DNA of 53,747 nucleotides from Candidatus Delongbacteria bacterium (GCA_027858795.1 JAQICF010000058.1:1-53747), one strand, 5' to 3'. Counted from the first letter of the stretch, positions 36,712-46,025 are shown. Made by a program: numbers and translations. The notes: generated from the sequence alone by a model not told the origin.

Positions 36712-36762
36712 GTTGAGAAACATATATTTAAGAAATTAAAAAAATAGGTTGAGAAACATATA
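36691..36762 (+). repeat. 36-base tandem duplication over a gene 3' end
   Basis: Two head-to-tail copies (36691-36726 and 36727-36762) share an identical core, TAAAAAAATAGGTTGAGAAA plus CATATA, and diverge in their first ten bases. The first copy contains the transglutaminase gene's stop codon, so the second is a duplicated, now non-coding gene end. Confidence 0.85.
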
Positions 36763-36788
36763 ACTAACTAATATATTTTCATCGAACT

Positions 36789-37112
36789 ATGGCACTGAGT
36801 AAAAAAAGAAAAAGAAAGAGGATCTTGATCATTATCGTTAGTATTATGATACTGTTAGCAAGTTATTATCTTTTTTTTCAGGGACAATTCTCGGTTTTTA
36901 GATTAATTGAAGATAAAAAGTTATACGAAGAGAAGAAAATAGAAGTTGAAGTGCTTGAGAAGAAAATTGAACAACAAAAAGAAAGTAATGAACTCTTAAA
37001 AAATAAAGACCCTTTTGAAATGGAGAAAAAAGCCAGAGAGCAGGGAATGGTAAAGGAAGGGGAAAAAATATATAAATATAAAGTTGAAAAGGAGAATGAA
37101 AATGGCCTTTAA
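36789..37112 (+). CDS. FtsB/DivIC-family septum formation initiator-like protein
   Basis: This 107-residue bitopic membrane protein has the FtsB layout: a short basic cytoplasmic N-terminus ([11 protein letters not shown]), one TM helix (about 12-30) and an extracytoplasmic coiled coil (about 38-75, [20 protein letters not shown]), ending with the family's [17 protein letters not shown] block. FtsB-type proteins link FtsL and FtsQ in the divisome. No Shine-Dalgarno sequence is visible before the ATG. Its last 11 bases overlap the start of the ornithine carbamoyltransferase gene, whose ribosome site lies inside this gene, so the two are probably coupled. It is not next to other division genes here. 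Confidence 0.8.
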   Translation: MALSKKRKRKRILIIIVSIMILLASYYLFFQGQFSVFRLIEDKKLYEEKKIEVEVLEKKIEQQKESNELLKNKDPFEMEKKAREQGMVKEGEKIYKYKVEKENENGL

Positions 37113-38103
37113 TCTAAGAAATAGAAACTTCCTAAAGCTTCTGGATTTTACTCCAAAAGAGATAAGATTTCTACTTAAGTTATCAAGTGACCTAAAAGAA
37201 GCGAAATATACTGGAACCGAAGTACAGAAGTTAAAGGGTAAGAATATTGCGTTGATCTTTGAAAAAGCTTCAACAAGAACAAGATGTGCCTTTGAAGTTG
37301 CTGCTTATGATCAGGGTGCTCATGTAACATATCTTGGACCTTCAGGTTCACAAATTGGTTACAAAGAATCAATGAAAGACACTGCTAGAGTTCTTGGTGC
37401 AATGTATGACGGTATCGAATATCGTGGTTTTGGTCAAGAGATCGTAGAAGAATTGGGAGCATATGCAGGTGTTCCAGTATGGAACGGACTTACTACAGAA
37501 TACCACCCAACTCAGATCCTAGCTGACTTTTTAACAATGATGGATAATTCAGATAAGCCACTAAGTCAGATTTCATTCAGTTATCTTGGTGACGGAAGAA
37601 ACAATATGGGTAATTCACTTATGGTCGGTGCAGCAAAGCTTGGAATGGATTTCAGAATGGCAGCTCCAAAATCTGCTCAACCTGAGAAGAAACTTGTTGA
37701 TGAATGCAAGAAGATAGCAAAGGAAACAGGAGCTAAGATATTGATCACAGAAGATGTAAAGAAAGCTGTAAAAGGTGTTGATTTCCTTTATACTGATGTT
37801 TGGGTATCTATGGGAGAACCTGATTCAGCATGGAAAAAGAAGATCAAGCAAATGTTACCTTACCAGGTGAATAAGAAAGTTGTAAAAGATACTGGCAATC
37901 CAGATGTTAAATTCCTTCATTGCTTACCAGCATTTCACAATAGAGACACAATTAAGGGCGAGGAGATATACCAGAAATATAATGTTAATGGTATGGAAGT
38001 AACTGATGATGTGTTTGAATCAGAGAATTCATTGGTTTTTGAGGAAGCGGAAAATAGACTTCATACTATCAAAGCTGTAATGGTTGCCACGCTCGGTTCT
38101 TAA
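37102..38103 (+). CDS. argF: Ornithine carbamoyltransferase
   Basis: This enzyme makes citrulline from ornithine and carbamoyl phosphate in arginine synthesis; the catabolic homologue ArcB runs the reverse. The 333-residue length is normal. Carbamoyl-phosphate-binding STRTR and HPTQ, and the ornithine/catalytic FLHCLPAFH are all present; [23 protein letters not shown] is the conserved C-terminal helix. The start is ATG 37102, seven bases after AGGAG; an in-frame TTG at 37084 has no such support. No other arginine gene is adjacent, so the anabolic (argF) versus catabolic (arcB) assignment rests on the family alone. The transcript ends at a strong UUCG hairpin terminator. Confidence 0.93.
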   Translation: MAFNLRNRNFLKLLDFTPKEIRFLLKLSSDLKEAKYTGTEVQKLKGKNIALIFEKASTRTRCAFEVAAYDQGAHVTYLGPSGSQIGYKESMKDTARVLGAMYDGIEYRGFGQEIVEELGAYAGVPVWNGLTTEYHPTQILADFLTMMDNSDKPLSQISFSYLGDGRNNMGNSLMVGAAKLGMDFRMAAPKSAQPEKKLVDECKKIAKETGAKILITEDVKKAVKGVDFLYTDVWVSMGEPDSAWKKKIKQMLPYQVNKKVVKDTGNPDVKFLHCLPAFHNRDTIKGEEIYQKYNVNGMEVTDDVFESENSLVFEEAENRLHTIKAVMVATLGS

Positions 38104-38150
38104 ATTTATTTTAAAAAACCTAAGTTTAAAATATTATATGAGTTATTAAA

Positions 38151-38175
38151 GGTGATCTTCGGATCGCCTTTTTTA
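38151..38175 (+). terminator. UUCG-tetraloop intrinsic terminator after the ornithine carbamoyltransferase gene
   Basis: GGTGATC (38151-38157) pairs with GATCGCC (38162-38168), with one G-T wobble, around the extra-stable TTCG loop, followed by seven T. Confidence 0.93.
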
Positions 38176-38193
38176 TTTATAGAATTATTTAAG

Positions 38194-38222
38194 TTGATAT
38201 AAATAGATATGATTTCTATATT
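38194..38222 (+). promoter_or_regulatory. Sigma-70-type promoter for ychF
   Basis: TTGATA (38194-38199) and TATATT (38217-38222) are 17 bases apart, directly after the terminator and 29 bases before the ychF start. Confidence 0.65.
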
Positions 38223-38251
38223 TACAGCTGAATTATTGCAAAGGAGAAAAC

Positions 38252-39355
38252 ATGAGTATCATAGCAGGTATAGTCGGAATTACCAATACAGGAAAGACTA
38301 CTATTTTTAATGCTCTGACATCGTCAGAAGCAGAATCAACAAGTTATTCGTTTTCAACAGTTAAGCCAAACATTGCGATAGTTGATGTACCTGATAAAAG
38401 GGTAGACACGATTTTTGAACATATTACTTCAAATAAGAAAGTATATAATAACCTGGAGATAATGGATATAGCCGGTCTTGTAAAAGGATCTGCCTCCGGT
38501 GAGGGATTGGGGAATAAATTTCTCGGAGATATTAAGCAGGTAGACGCTGTATTACATGTGGTTCGTTGCTTTGATGATGAAAATATTATTCATGTTGATG
38601 GTTCTGTGAATCCATCCAGAGATATGGAAACTATTGATGCCGAACTTATAATGAAAGATCTTGAAACTGTAGAAAATAGATTAGCCAAGAATGACAAATT
38701 GATCAAAGCCAGAAATAAAGATGCAATTGCTTTACAACCTATATATGAAAAGCTAAATTCTGTAATGTCAGAGTTAGAACACCCAAGATCGTTAGGTCTT
38801 AACGAAGATGAATTGAAATTGATCAGAGATATGAACCTTCTGACATTTAAGCCAATGATATTCGTATGTAACATTTCAGAAGATGAATTGATGGAGGGAA
38901 AAGATTCTGATTATACACTAGCAGTAAAAAAATATGCTGCAGAAAGAAATTATGGAGTAGTTTCTATCTGTGGTAAAGTTGAATCTGAAATTGCATTGCT
39001 TGATGAAGAAGAAAAGAGAGAGTTCTTAACGGATTACGGACTTGAAGAACCGGGATTGAACTTATTATTAAAAGAAACTTATTCATTACTTGGTCTAAGC
39101 ACATTCCTTACAGAAGGTGAGATAGAAGTTAAAGCGTGGAATATTAAAAAAGGAATGACAGCCCCACAAGCTGCCGGAGTAATTCATACTGACTTTGAAA
39201 ATAGATTTATTAAGGCTGATGTAATATCTTACGATGATTTTGTTGAGAGTGGATTTGATAGAGCTGTAGCAAGACAAAATGGAAAAGCAAGATTGGAAGG
39301 TAAAACCTATATTGTTCAGGACGGAGATGTTATTATTTTCCGATTCGGAAAATAA
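38252..39355 (+). CDS. ychF: YchF/OLA1-type ATPase of the Obg family
   Basis: YchF binds ribosomes and, unlike other TRAFAC GTPases, prefers ATP. The 367-residue protein has G1 GITNTGKTT (Lys and Thr kept, but GITNT in place of the usual GLPNV), G3 DIAGLVKGAS-like with SASGEGLGNKFL following, and the ATP-type G4 NxxE (NISE, about residue 209). The C-terminal TGS domain (about 275-367) ends with the family block AxGKARLEGKTYIVQDGDVIIFRF. AAAGGAG precedes the ATG. Its stop codon overlaps the start of the next gene (TAATG), so that gene is translationally coupled. The promoter is at 38194-38222. Confidence 0.92.
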   Translation: MSIIAGIVGITNTGKTTIFNALTSSEAESTSYSFSTVKPNIAIVDVPDKRVDTIFEHITSNKKVYNNLEIMDIAGLVKGSASGEGLGNKFLGDIKQVDAVLHVVRCFDDENIIHVDGSVNPSRDMETIDAELIMKDLETVENRLAKNDKLIKARNKDAIALQPIYEKLNSVMSELEHPRSLGLNEDELKLIRDMNLLTFKPMIFVCNISEDELMEGKDSDYTLAVKKYAAERNYGVVSICGKVESEIALLDEEEKREFLTDYGLEEPGLNLLLKETYSLLGLSTFLTEGEIEVKAWNIKKGMTAPQAAGVIHTDFENRFIKADVISYDDFVESGFDRAVARQNGKARLEGKTYIVQDGDVIIFRFGK

Positions 39356-40248
39356 TGGAATTAAAAGTAATTAGACATAAAACATCAAAAGAATTCTTCG
39401 AAGGATTTTATCCTGAAGCGCAAGTAGGATCTTATGCATATCAATTGGAAAGAATGTTTGAGCAAGGTTCGGCTGTTGAAGGAGACCTTTTCGTAGTAAC
39501 AGATAAAGAAGAACCGTTGATTTCTTTGGAGATTTACAGAAATAATACCCGCAGAATCTTAGAAAAAATGCCTATACTCGCAATTGGAATTCAGGTTAAT
39601 AGCAAAGAATACGTTGAGGCATTAGCTTTGATCTTTGATCATCTCAGTGAAGATATGATCTATGGAGATATTCAGAAAAAATTAGAGATCGCTATTATTG
39701 AAAATTATGAATTTTACAATGAACTTAAGGCTGTAATTGATAAGTTTGGCTATAAAACGATAATTAAAACAATTAATTATGCTGTAGACCCAGAAGAAAA
39801 TTATGATATGGAAGTTGAAGATCATAATTCAAAGAAATTCATAGACTATCCTGTAGATGATAGATTTGATCTTTTGTCAGACAGTATAAACCACGCACTT
39901 ATTAATGATCTTTCATCAGAAAAATTGTACTTGGATCTTTTGGAAGAAGGATATCAGAGTGAAGAACTTTGGGAAGTAATATTATACAATGGTAAAATGC
40001 TAGGTTATATTTTGCCTGTTTTTAAGAATGGTTTGAAAAATTCTATTGAGATGATCGACTATGGTTTAAAAAGTTCAGATGATATATTTCAAAAGATCAC
40101 GATAAATAGACTAGTAGAAATCGCAAAAGATAACGATGTTGAAGATCTTACCATAAATGTTAATGATTCTGATACATGTTTTGTGAATTTGGCAAAAGAG
40201 TTGAAGTTGACTAAAAATCATATAACTGAAAAATTTTTAAAAGTATAG
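39355..40248 (+). CDS. Protein of unknown function coupled to ychF, possibly GNAT-like
   Basis: I do not recognise this 297-residue protein with confidence. It is acidic and soluble, with no signal peptide or membrane segment. Two parts show alternating strand/helix patterns like N-acetyltransferase folds: about 1-130 (EGDLFVVTDKEEPLISLEIYRNNTRRI) and about 150-297 (DLLEEGYQSEELWEVILYNGKMLGYILPVF...NRLVEIAKDNDVEDLTINVND). The canonical GNAT acetyl-CoA loop (Q/RxxGxG/A) is not visible, so the assignment is weak. The ATG overlaps the ychF stop (TAATG), and the phosphatase gene starts a few bases after its own stop; this suggests a ychF-linked operon. Confidence 0.55.
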   Translation: MELKVIRHKTSKEFFEGFYPEAQVGSYAYQLERMFEQGSAVEGDLFVVTDKEEPLISLEIYRNNTRRILEKMPILAIGIQVNSKEYVEALALIFDHLSEDMIYGDIQKKLEIAIIENYEFYNELKAVIDKFGYKTIIKTINYAVDPEENYDMEVEDHNSKKFIDYPVDDRFDLLSDSINHALINDLSSEKLYLDLLEEGYQSEELWEVILYNGKMLGYILPVFKNGLKNSIEMIDYGLKSSDDIFQKITINRLVEIAKDNDVEDLTINVNDSDTCFVNLAKELKLTKNHITEKFLKV

Positions 40249-40263
40249 AAATTGGTGATCACT

Positions 40264-40854
40264 GTGGATAAAGAGATACTATTTTTTTTTAACAGAACTA
40301 TTCATTCAGATATATTGAATCCAGTGTTTGTATTTTTCTCAAGCAGAGTTGCAGCTCTACTCTTTTTGATCTTTCCAATAGTCCTTCTTATAAAAGGATA
40401 CAGAGCAAAAGACAAAAAATTAGTTAAAGAAATATACATAATGCTGATAGTAACCGGGATTACAATAGCATTGGCAGATATTATCTCTAGCAGGATATTC
40501 AAACCTTTTTTTCAAAGACCAAGACCTTGCCAAACCATAGCAGATCTTTGGTTCTGGAAAAAGAAAAGTGGAATGTGGGTGTTGACAGATGGAGTAAAGA
40601 GCTTTAAAGGATCTTTTTCTTTTGTATCATCACATGCTTCAAATTCAATGGGCGTGGCAGTTCTATGGAGTATGTTTTATAAAAAGTGGGCATGGTTATT
40701 TATTCCTATAGCGCTTTTAGTAGGAATTTCCAGAATGTATCTTGGAGTACATTATCCATCAGATATTATCGGAGGTTTTGCACTTGGAAGTTTTATCGCG
40801 ATATTTTGCAAATATCTCATTATGATTCTCAAGAAGAAATATATAAAAGATTAA
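40264..40854 (+). CDS. PAP2-family membrane phosphatase
   Basis: This integral membrane lipid phosphatase has the three PAP2 motifs: KPFFQRPRPC, SFVSSHASNS and SRMYLGVHYPSD, including both catalytic-type His residues. Several TM helices are evident (for example VAALLFLIFPIVLLI and AWLFIPIALLVGI). Family members dephosphorylate phosphatidic acid, undecaprenyl pyrophosphate or PGP; the substrate cannot be told here. I prefer the GTG at 40264, because GGTG lies six bases ahead and it gives a normal N-terminus (MDKEILFFFNRTIHSDILN); an in-frame TTG at 40252 is the alternative. It follows the unknown ychF-linked gene closely. Confidence 0.85.
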   Translation: MDKEILFFFNRTIHSDILNPVFVFFSSRVAALLFLIFPIVLLIKGYRAKDKKLVKEIYIMLIVTGITIALADIISSRIFKPFFQRPRPCQTIADLWFWKKKSGMWVLTDGVKSFKGSFSFVSSHASNSMGVAVLWSMFYKKWAWLFIPIALLVGISRMYLGVHYPSDIIGGFALGSFIAIFCKYLIMILKKKYIKD

Positions 40855-40893
40855 AATAATCTTGATAGCGGATTTTTCATATATTTTTTAATA

Positions 40894-40922
40894 TTGATTT
40901 TACATATAGTGAATTGTATATT
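40894..40922 (+). promoter_or_regulatory. Sigma-70-type promoter for the response-regulator gene
   Basis: TTGATT (40894-40899) and TATATT (40917-40922) are 17 bases apart, about 50 bases before the start codon. Confidence 0.6.
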
Positions 40923-40974
40923 AGCAAGGTAAAGCTCTAAACAAAGCAAAGATTAGTATAATTGAGGAAATTTT

Positions 40975-41352
40975 ATGAGTAATCTGAAAATTCTTGTGGT
41001 TGATGATGAAGAGAATATGCTGAATATGCTGAAGAGCTTTTTCTTGATCAACGAATATGATTGTAAAACGGCCACAAATGGATTAGAAGCTTTAGACGTA
41101 ATAAAAAAAGATCATATTGATATTGTTATTACAGACATGAAAATGCCAGAAATGGATGGAATGGAGCTTTTGAAGGTCATAAGAGAAAAGCATGAGGATA
41201 TTTCAGCCGTGATCATGACTGGATTTGCAGAAGAATATACTCAAACTGAAGCTTTAAATCTAGGAGCAGAGGGTTACATTACAAAACCTTTTAGAAACAA
41301 AGAATTACTTTTAATACTCGATAGAATTCAAGAACTCAATAAATTCGAGTAG
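40975..41352 (+). CDS. Single-domain response regulator (CheY-like)
   Basis: This 125-residue receiver domain has no output domain. All phospho-relay residues are present: acidic pair Asp10/Asp11 (VVDDEEN), phospho-acceptor Asp54 (VITDMKMPEMDG), Thr82 (IMTGFAE) and Lys104 (YITKPF). No histidine kinase gene is in the window, so it is an orphan. GAGG precedes the ATG and a promoter lies at 40894-40922. The SpoIID-type lipoprotein gene begins 33 bases downstream and is probably co-transcribed. It may signal by protein contact. Confidence 0.9.
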   Translation: MSNLKILVVDDEENMLNMLKSFFLINEYDCKTATNGLEALDVIKKDHIDIVITDMKMPEMDGMELLKVIREKHEDISAVIMTGFAEEYTQTEALNLGAEGYITKPFRNKELLLILDRIQELNKFE

Positions 41353-41385
41353 TTTTTTTATCCCAATTATCGATAAGGAACTCGA

Positions 41386-42813
41386 ATGGGTTTGTTTTAC
41401 AGAATATTTTTAATATTTATTTTTATTTTTCTAAGCTGTACACCTATCACTCAAGACAAAAATATTTCTATCAAAGAACAGATAAAAGAAAAGATAGCGA
41501 TTGAGCCAAAGCAAAAAAAGAAACCAATATCAATAGTAGATAAGCCAATCGTAAAAAGCACTAAAAATGTAAGAGTTGGATTGGTTGAAAATGAGAAAAA
41601 GATAATATTTTCATTTAAAGGGTCATATTCCATTTATAATGAACAAAAGATGATCTTTAAAAAGCAACAATCTACTGATACCTGGAAAGCATATCTTACT
41701 AAAGACAAAATTCTTTGTGTTGAAAATGTAAACACAGGTGAAAAGGTAGCTGTAAATAATAAAATAATTTTTAAACCTGAGCAGATAGCTTCATATATAA
41801 AGCTAGGTAAGATAAAATCAGGCAAAGGTTGGCATTGGGAAAACACAAAATCTCGGAGCTATAAAGGAAATATAGAATTTATCAAATTCAAAGGTAAGAT
41901 CACAGTTGTAAATGATGTTGGTATTGAGCAATATCTATACGGTGTTGTTCCTTCAGAGATGTCAGCATTATCACCATTTGAAGCATTAAAGGCTCAAGCA
42001 GTGCTTGCAAGGACCAATGTATTTTCAGATCTGGGGAGAAAATATAAGGACAAACCTTATACATTATATAGCGATGTATATAGTCAGGTATATACCGGGA
42101 TTAGTAAAACTCACGTAAGAGCAAATAAAGCAGTTGATGAAACAAGAGGTTTGATACTCAAAAATAACGAAAGACCTATTCAAGCTTTGTTCCACTCCGT
42201 GTGTGGTGGGCATTTAGAGTCAAATGATGTTATTTGGAGTGGTAATAAACTTAGTTATCTACCTTCAAAACCAGACAGAATTGGTGGTTTGGAAAAATAC
42301 AACGACCTAAGCAACGAACGTTTATTTAAGAAATGGATAGATTCAAGACCTGATGCATATTGTAATATGGCGGATAAAAAAGTTGATAATGCACTTAATT
42401 ATGCCAAAAAGTACTTTAGGTGGACCAAAAAGTATTCTCGTAATAAGTTAGAGCAGATCATAAAAAATAAAACTGGTAAGAACTTTGGATTTTTAAGGGA
42501 TATACAGGTTGTTGGCAGAGGTAAGTCAGGTAAAGCAATTGCTGTGAAAGTGATCGGTTCAAAATCTACAATTACAATAAACAAAGAGTTGAACATTCGA
42601 AAAAAGCTATCTAGCCCACCTTTATACAGCGCTAATTTTTATGTTATCAAAAACGGTAGCGATTTTATATTTAAAGGAGCAGGTTTTGGACATGGAACCG
42701 GAATGTGTCAGATCGGAGCATGTGGAATGGCATCACTTGGAAAGGATTTTATAGAAATATTAGATTTTTATTTTCCTAACACAAAATTAAGCAGTATTGA
42801 AAAAAGTAAATAA
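41386..42813 (+). CDS. SpoIID/LytB-domain lipoprotein
   Basis: SpoIID proteins are lytic transglycosylases acting on peptidoglycan; outside spore-formers they occur as SpoIID/LytB-domain lipoproteins. This 475-residue protein has a lipobox at Cys18 (IFIFLSC), a basic linker (about 20-65), an N-terminal SpoIID block (IEQYLYGVVPSEMSALSPFE, then KAQAVLARTN, about 180-210), ALFHSVCGGHLESNDVIW (about 267-284) and the C-terminal FGHGTGMCQIGACGMA block (about 430-445). The catalytic-type Glu of VPSEM is present. AAGGA precedes the ATG. A sporulation role is not implied; cell-wall remodelling in division is the likelier use. Confidence 0.88.
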   Translation: MGLFYRIFLIFIFIFLSCTPITQDKNISIKEQIKEKIAIEPKQKKKPISIVDKPIVKSTKNVRVGLVENEKKIIFSFKGSYSIYNEQKMIFKKQQSTDTWKAYLTKDKILCVENVNTGEKVAVNNKIIFKPEQIASYIKLGKIKSGKGWHWENTKSRSYKGNIEFIKFKGKITVVNDVGIEQYLYGVVPSEMSALSPFEALKAQAVLARTNVFSDLGRKYKDKPYTLYSDVYSQVYTGISKTHVRANKAVDETRGLILKNNERPIQALFHSVCGGHLESNDVIWSGNKLSYLPSKPDRIGGLEKYNDLSNERLFKKWIDSRPDAYCNMADKKVDNALNYAKKYFRWTKKYSRNKLEQIIKNKTGKNFGFLRDIQVVGRGKSGKAIAVKVIGSKSTITINKELNIRKKLSSPPLYSANFYVIKNGSDFIFKGAGFGHGTGMCQIGACGMASLGKDFIEILDFYFPNTKLSSIEKSK

Positions 42814-42888
42814 ATTTTATTTTTTTATTAAAAAGTTTTCATTTTTTTTAAAAGTTTTCAAAGATTCGTTTTTTAACCAAAAAAAAGA

Positions 42889-42917
42889 TTGACATTTAAA
42901 TTTAATATTAGTATATT
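42889..42917 (+). promoter_or_regulatory. Consensus promoter of the ribosomal str-S10-spc operon
   Basis: TTGACA (42889-42894) and TATATT (42912-42917) are exactly 17 bases apart. It is the best promoter match in the window and starts a leader of about 110 bases before rpsL. Confidence 0.8.
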
Positions 42918-42925
42918 CGTTGCTC

Positions 42926-42985
42926 TGCGTAAAAGCAGGTTTTCTGTGCTGTAAAGAACAGCGGAAATTAGTGCCTGAAAACGCA
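42926..42985 (+). ncRNA. Candidate structured mRNA leader of the str operon
   Basis: Three nested helices can be drawn: TGCGT (42926-42930) with ACGCA (42981-42985), CAGG (42936-42939) with CCTG (42974-42977), and GCTG (42948-42951) with CAGC (42959-42962). The region lies just after the promoter and is less AT-rich than its surroundings. Ribosomal operons often carry leaders bound by one of their own proteins (S7 or EF-G products here). The structure is my own pairing and short helices can arise by chance. Confidence 0.4.
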
Positions 42986-43033
42986 AGGGAAAAGAGAACA
43001 GTAAAAATAACATAGATTATTTGGAGAAATTTA

Positions 43034-43408
43034 ATGCCAACAATCAATCAGCTAATAAGGTTTGGCCGCAAAACGATCAAAAAGAAGACAAAATGTCCAG
43101 CTTTGGATGCATGTCCGCAAAAGCGTGGAGTATGTACTAAGATCACAACCTTAACACCAAAGAAACCTAATTCTGCACTAAGAAAAGTTGCCAGAGTAAG
43201 ATTGTCAAATTCTCAAGAAGTTTGGGCTTATATTCCTGGAGAAGGGCACAACTTACAAGAGCACGCAGTTGTATTAATTAGAGGTGGAAGAGTAAAAGAC
43301 CTTCCTGGTGTGAGATATCACATCATTAGGGGTACGCAAGATACTGCAGGTGTTGAAGGGAGATTGCAGTCTCGTTCAAAATATGGTGCGAAAAGACCAA
43401 AAAAATAA
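43034..43408 (+). CDS. rpsL: Ribosomal protein uS12
   Basis: First gene of the ribosomal operon, 124 residues. uS12 sits at the decoding centre of the 30S subunit. [29 protein letters not shown] and [17 protein letters not shown] are typical. Lys43 and Lys88, the positions changed in streptomycin-resistant mutants, are wild type, and Asp89 (a methylthiolation site in some bacteria) is kept. GGAG precedes the ATG. Transcribed from 42889-42917 through a possible structured leader. Confidence 0.98.
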   Translation: MPTINQLIRFGRKTIKKKTKCPALDACPQKRGVCTKITTLTPKKPNSALRKVARVRLSNSQEVWAYIPGEGHNLQEHAVVLIRGGRVKDLPGVRYHIIRGTQDTAGVEGRLQSRSKYGAKRPKK

Positions 43409-43429
43409 AATTTGTAGTAAGAGGATATA

Positions 43430-43903
43430 ATGTCAAGAAGATCCAAAGCAATTAAAAGAAAGATTTTACCCGATCCAGTTTATAAAGATCTCGTAATTGC
43501 AAAATTCATCAATAATATGATGAAATGTGGAAAGAAATCTATTTCAGAAAATAATTTCTACACAGCAATGGAGATAATTGAGCAAAAGGAAAAGGGTAAG
43601 AAAGGTAATGAAATATTTAGGCAGGCAATTGAAAATGTAAAGCCGGTTCTTGAAGTTAAATCAAGAAGGATAGGTGGTTCAAATGTTCAAGTGCCTATTG
43701 AGATCAGAGCCGAAAGAAAAGAAGCTCTAGCTATTAGATGGGTTATCACCAATTCGAGAAAAAGAGGTGGTAAATCTATGGCTATCAAACTTGCAGATGA
43801 ATTTATGGCAGCTTCCAAAAATGAAGGTGCTTCAGTAAAGAAAAAGGAAGATATGCATAAAATGGCAGAAGCTAACAAGGCTTTCGCTCACTTTAGATGG
43901 TAA
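43430..43903 (+). CDS. rpsG: Ribosomal protein uS7
   Basis: This 157-residue primary 16S rRNA-binding protein nucleates the 30S head. [39 protein letters not shown] ([20 protein letters not shown]) and the C-terminal [21 protein letters not shown] are characteristic. It is 21 bases after rpsL with an AGAGG site. In E. coli S7 autoregulates the str operon by binding its mRNA; whether that holds here is not known. Confidence 0.98.
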   Translation: MSRRSKAIKRKILPDPVYKDLVIAKFINNMMKCGKKSISENNFYTAMEIIEQKEKGKKGNEIFRQAIENVKPVLEVKSRRIGGSNVQVPIEIRAERKEALAIRWVITNSRKRGGKSMAIKLADEFMAASKNEGASVKKKEDMHKMAEANKAFAHFRW

Positions 43904-43907
43904 TATA

Positions 43908-45977
43908 ATGGAATTAAGCAAGCTTAGAAATATTGGCATTATGGCACACATTGATGCAGGTAAGACTACAACTACCGAAAGGATATTGTATTATACCGGA
44001 AAATTGCACAAGATCGGAGAAGTGCACGATGGTACTGCTACTATGGACTGGATGGAACAGGAGCAGGAAAGGGGTATAACTATAACTTCAGCCGCAACAA
44101 AATGTGATTGGAAAGACCATACTATAAACATTATTGATACTCCTGGGCATGTTGATTTTACCGTTGAAGTGGAAAGATCTTTGAGAGTTTTAGACGGAGC
44201 AATTGCTTTATTCTGTGCAGTTGGCGGAGTTGAGCCTCAGTCTGAGACAGTTTGGAGGCAAGCGGATAAATATAAAGTTCCAAGAATTGCATTTGTTAAT
44301 AAAATGGATAGGACAGGAGCTGATTTTTATAATGTTCTTGATATGATCAGGGAAAGACTGGGTGCTAATCCAATAGCTCTGCAAATACCTGTTGGTGTTG
44401 GTGAAATGTTTTCCGGAATTATTGATCTTATTAATATGAAAGCAAGAATGTATAAGAAAGACGATGGGTTGATCTTTGAGGAAATGGATATTCCTGAAGA
44501 CCTGATAGATATCGCCAACGAATACAGAGAGATAATGCTTGAGGCTATTTCTGAATATGATGACGACCTGATGGAATTATTTTTAGACGGAAAAGATATT
44601 TCTGATGTAAAAATAAGAGCTGCGATAAGAAAAGCTGCTCTTGATATAAAAATAATTCCCGTATTTTGTGGTTCTGCCTTTAAGAACAAAGGTGTTCAGG
44701 GTTTGTTGGACGGAGTTTTAGATTATCTGCCTTCTCCAATTGATACAGAACAATATCAAGGTTTGGATAATAAAGGCGAAAACTTTATTTACAGAAAACC
44801 TTCACCTTCTGAACCATTTTCTGCTTACGCATTCAAGGTTATGACAGACCCATATGTTGGCAAATTGATCTTCTTGAGAGTTTATTCGGGTAAAGCTAAA
44901 GTGGGTGATGCAGTATATAACACTAATTCTGACAAAAAAGAAAGATTTGGTAGAATATTGCAAATGATGTCAAATAAAAGAGAAGAAAGACAATTTTGTC
45001 AAGCTGGTGACATTGTAGCTGTTGTAGGTCTTAAGAACACTAGGACCGGTGATACATTGTGTGATAATAACAATAGAATCAGATTTGAAGTTGTTAGCTT
45101 CCCTGAACCGGTAGTTCACATTGCGATAGAACCAAAAACAAAACTGGATTCAGATAAGTTAACAGATTCAATGATTAAATTGGCAGAAGAAGATCCAACT
45201 TTCATAACAACTTATAATGAAGAGACAGGACAGACTATAATTTCAGGAATGGGCGAATTGCATTTAGAAATAATAATTGATCGACTAAAAAGAGAATTTA
45301 TGGTCGAGGCAAATGTTGGTACTCCTCAAGTTGCATATAGAGAAAAATTAAAAAAAGAAGTTCAAGTAGATTATAAACACTCCAAGCAATCCGGCGGAAA
45401 AGGTCAATATGCTCATGTTAAGATCAGGGTATATCCTGGAGAATCAAATAAAGGTTTAGTGTTTAGAAACAAGATCGTCGGTGGAAAAATCCCAAAAGAA
45501 TATATCCCTTCAATTGAAAAAGGAATTAAGCAAGCAATGGTGTCAGGTCCTATCGCAGGATATCCTATTATGGATAGTGAAGTTGAGCTTTACGACGGAT
45601 CGTATCATGCTGTTGATTCGTCAGAAATGGCTTTTATGACTTGTGGAAGTTTAGCATATAAAGAAGCTACACGAAAGTCAGGAACTGTTCTGATGGAGCC
45701 GGTAATGAAGGTGGAAATACACACACCTTTAGCTTATGTTGGTGCTATAACCGGTAATTTATCTTCTCGAAGAGGTAGGGTAGAGGGTTTAGAGATAAAA
45801 AATGATTTCCAGATTATCAGGGCAATAGTACCACTGTCGCAAATGTTTGGATATACAAGTAGATTAAGAAATTTGTCTCAGGGAAGAGCATCTTCATCAA
45901 TGGAATTTAAAGAATTCCTTGTTGTACCTGAGGCGGAGTTAAAAAATATAATGAAGCAATTTGGTTACGATTATTAA
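43908..45977 (+). CDS. fusA: Elongation factor G
   Basis: This translocation GTPase has 689 residues, the standard length. G1 [15 protein letters not shown] (about residues 12-26), switch [11 protein letters not shown] and G4 [10 protein letters not shown] are intact, followed by the domain II-V blocks ([49 protein letters not shown]). It begins four bases after rpsG, with only a weak GGT as ribosome site, so translation is probably coupled to rpsG. A single fusA is present in the window; no fusidate-resistance feature is claimed. Confidence 0.98.
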   Translation: MELSKLRNIGIMAHIDAGKTTTTERILYYTGKLHKIGEVHDGTATMDWMEQEQERGITITSAATKCDWKDHTINIIDTPGHVDFTVEVERSLRVLDGAIALFCAVGGVEPQSETVWRQADKYKVPRIAFVNKMDRTGADFYNVLDMIRERLGANPIALQIPVGVGEMFSGIIDLINMKARMYKKDDGLIFEEMDIPEDLIDIANEYREIMLEAISEYDDDLMELFLDGKDISDVKIRAAIRKAALDIKIIPVFCGSAFKNKGVQGLLDGVLDYLPSPIDTEQYQGLDNKGENFIYRKPSPSEPFSAYAFKVMTDPYVGKLIFLRVYSGKAKVGDAVYNTNSDKKERFGRILQMMSNKREERQFCQAGDIVAVVGLKNTRTGDTLCDNNNRIRFEVVSFPEPVVHIAIEPKTKLDSDKLTDSMIKLAEEDPTFITTYNEETGQTIISGMGELHLEIIIDRLKREFMVEANVGTPQVAYREKLKKEVQVDYKHSKQSGGKGQYAHVKIRVYPGESNKGLVFRNKIVGGKIPKEYIPSIEKGIKQAMVSGPIAGYPIMDSEVELYDGSYHAVDSSEMAFMTCGSLAYKEATRKSGTVLMEPVMKVEIHTPLAYVGAITGNLSSRRGRVEGLEIKNDFQIIRAIVPLSQMFGYTSRLRNLSQGRASSSMEFKEFLVVPEAELKNIMKQFGYDY

Positions 45978-46025
45978 ATAAATAATAATACAAAACGTAT
46001 AAGTTTTTAAAGATGGAGGTATTCG

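Noticed and set aside
42831..42861. Direct repeat AAAAGTTTTCA twice before the ribosomal promoter
   Set aside because: Very AT-rich spacer; two short copies are not enough to call a binding site.
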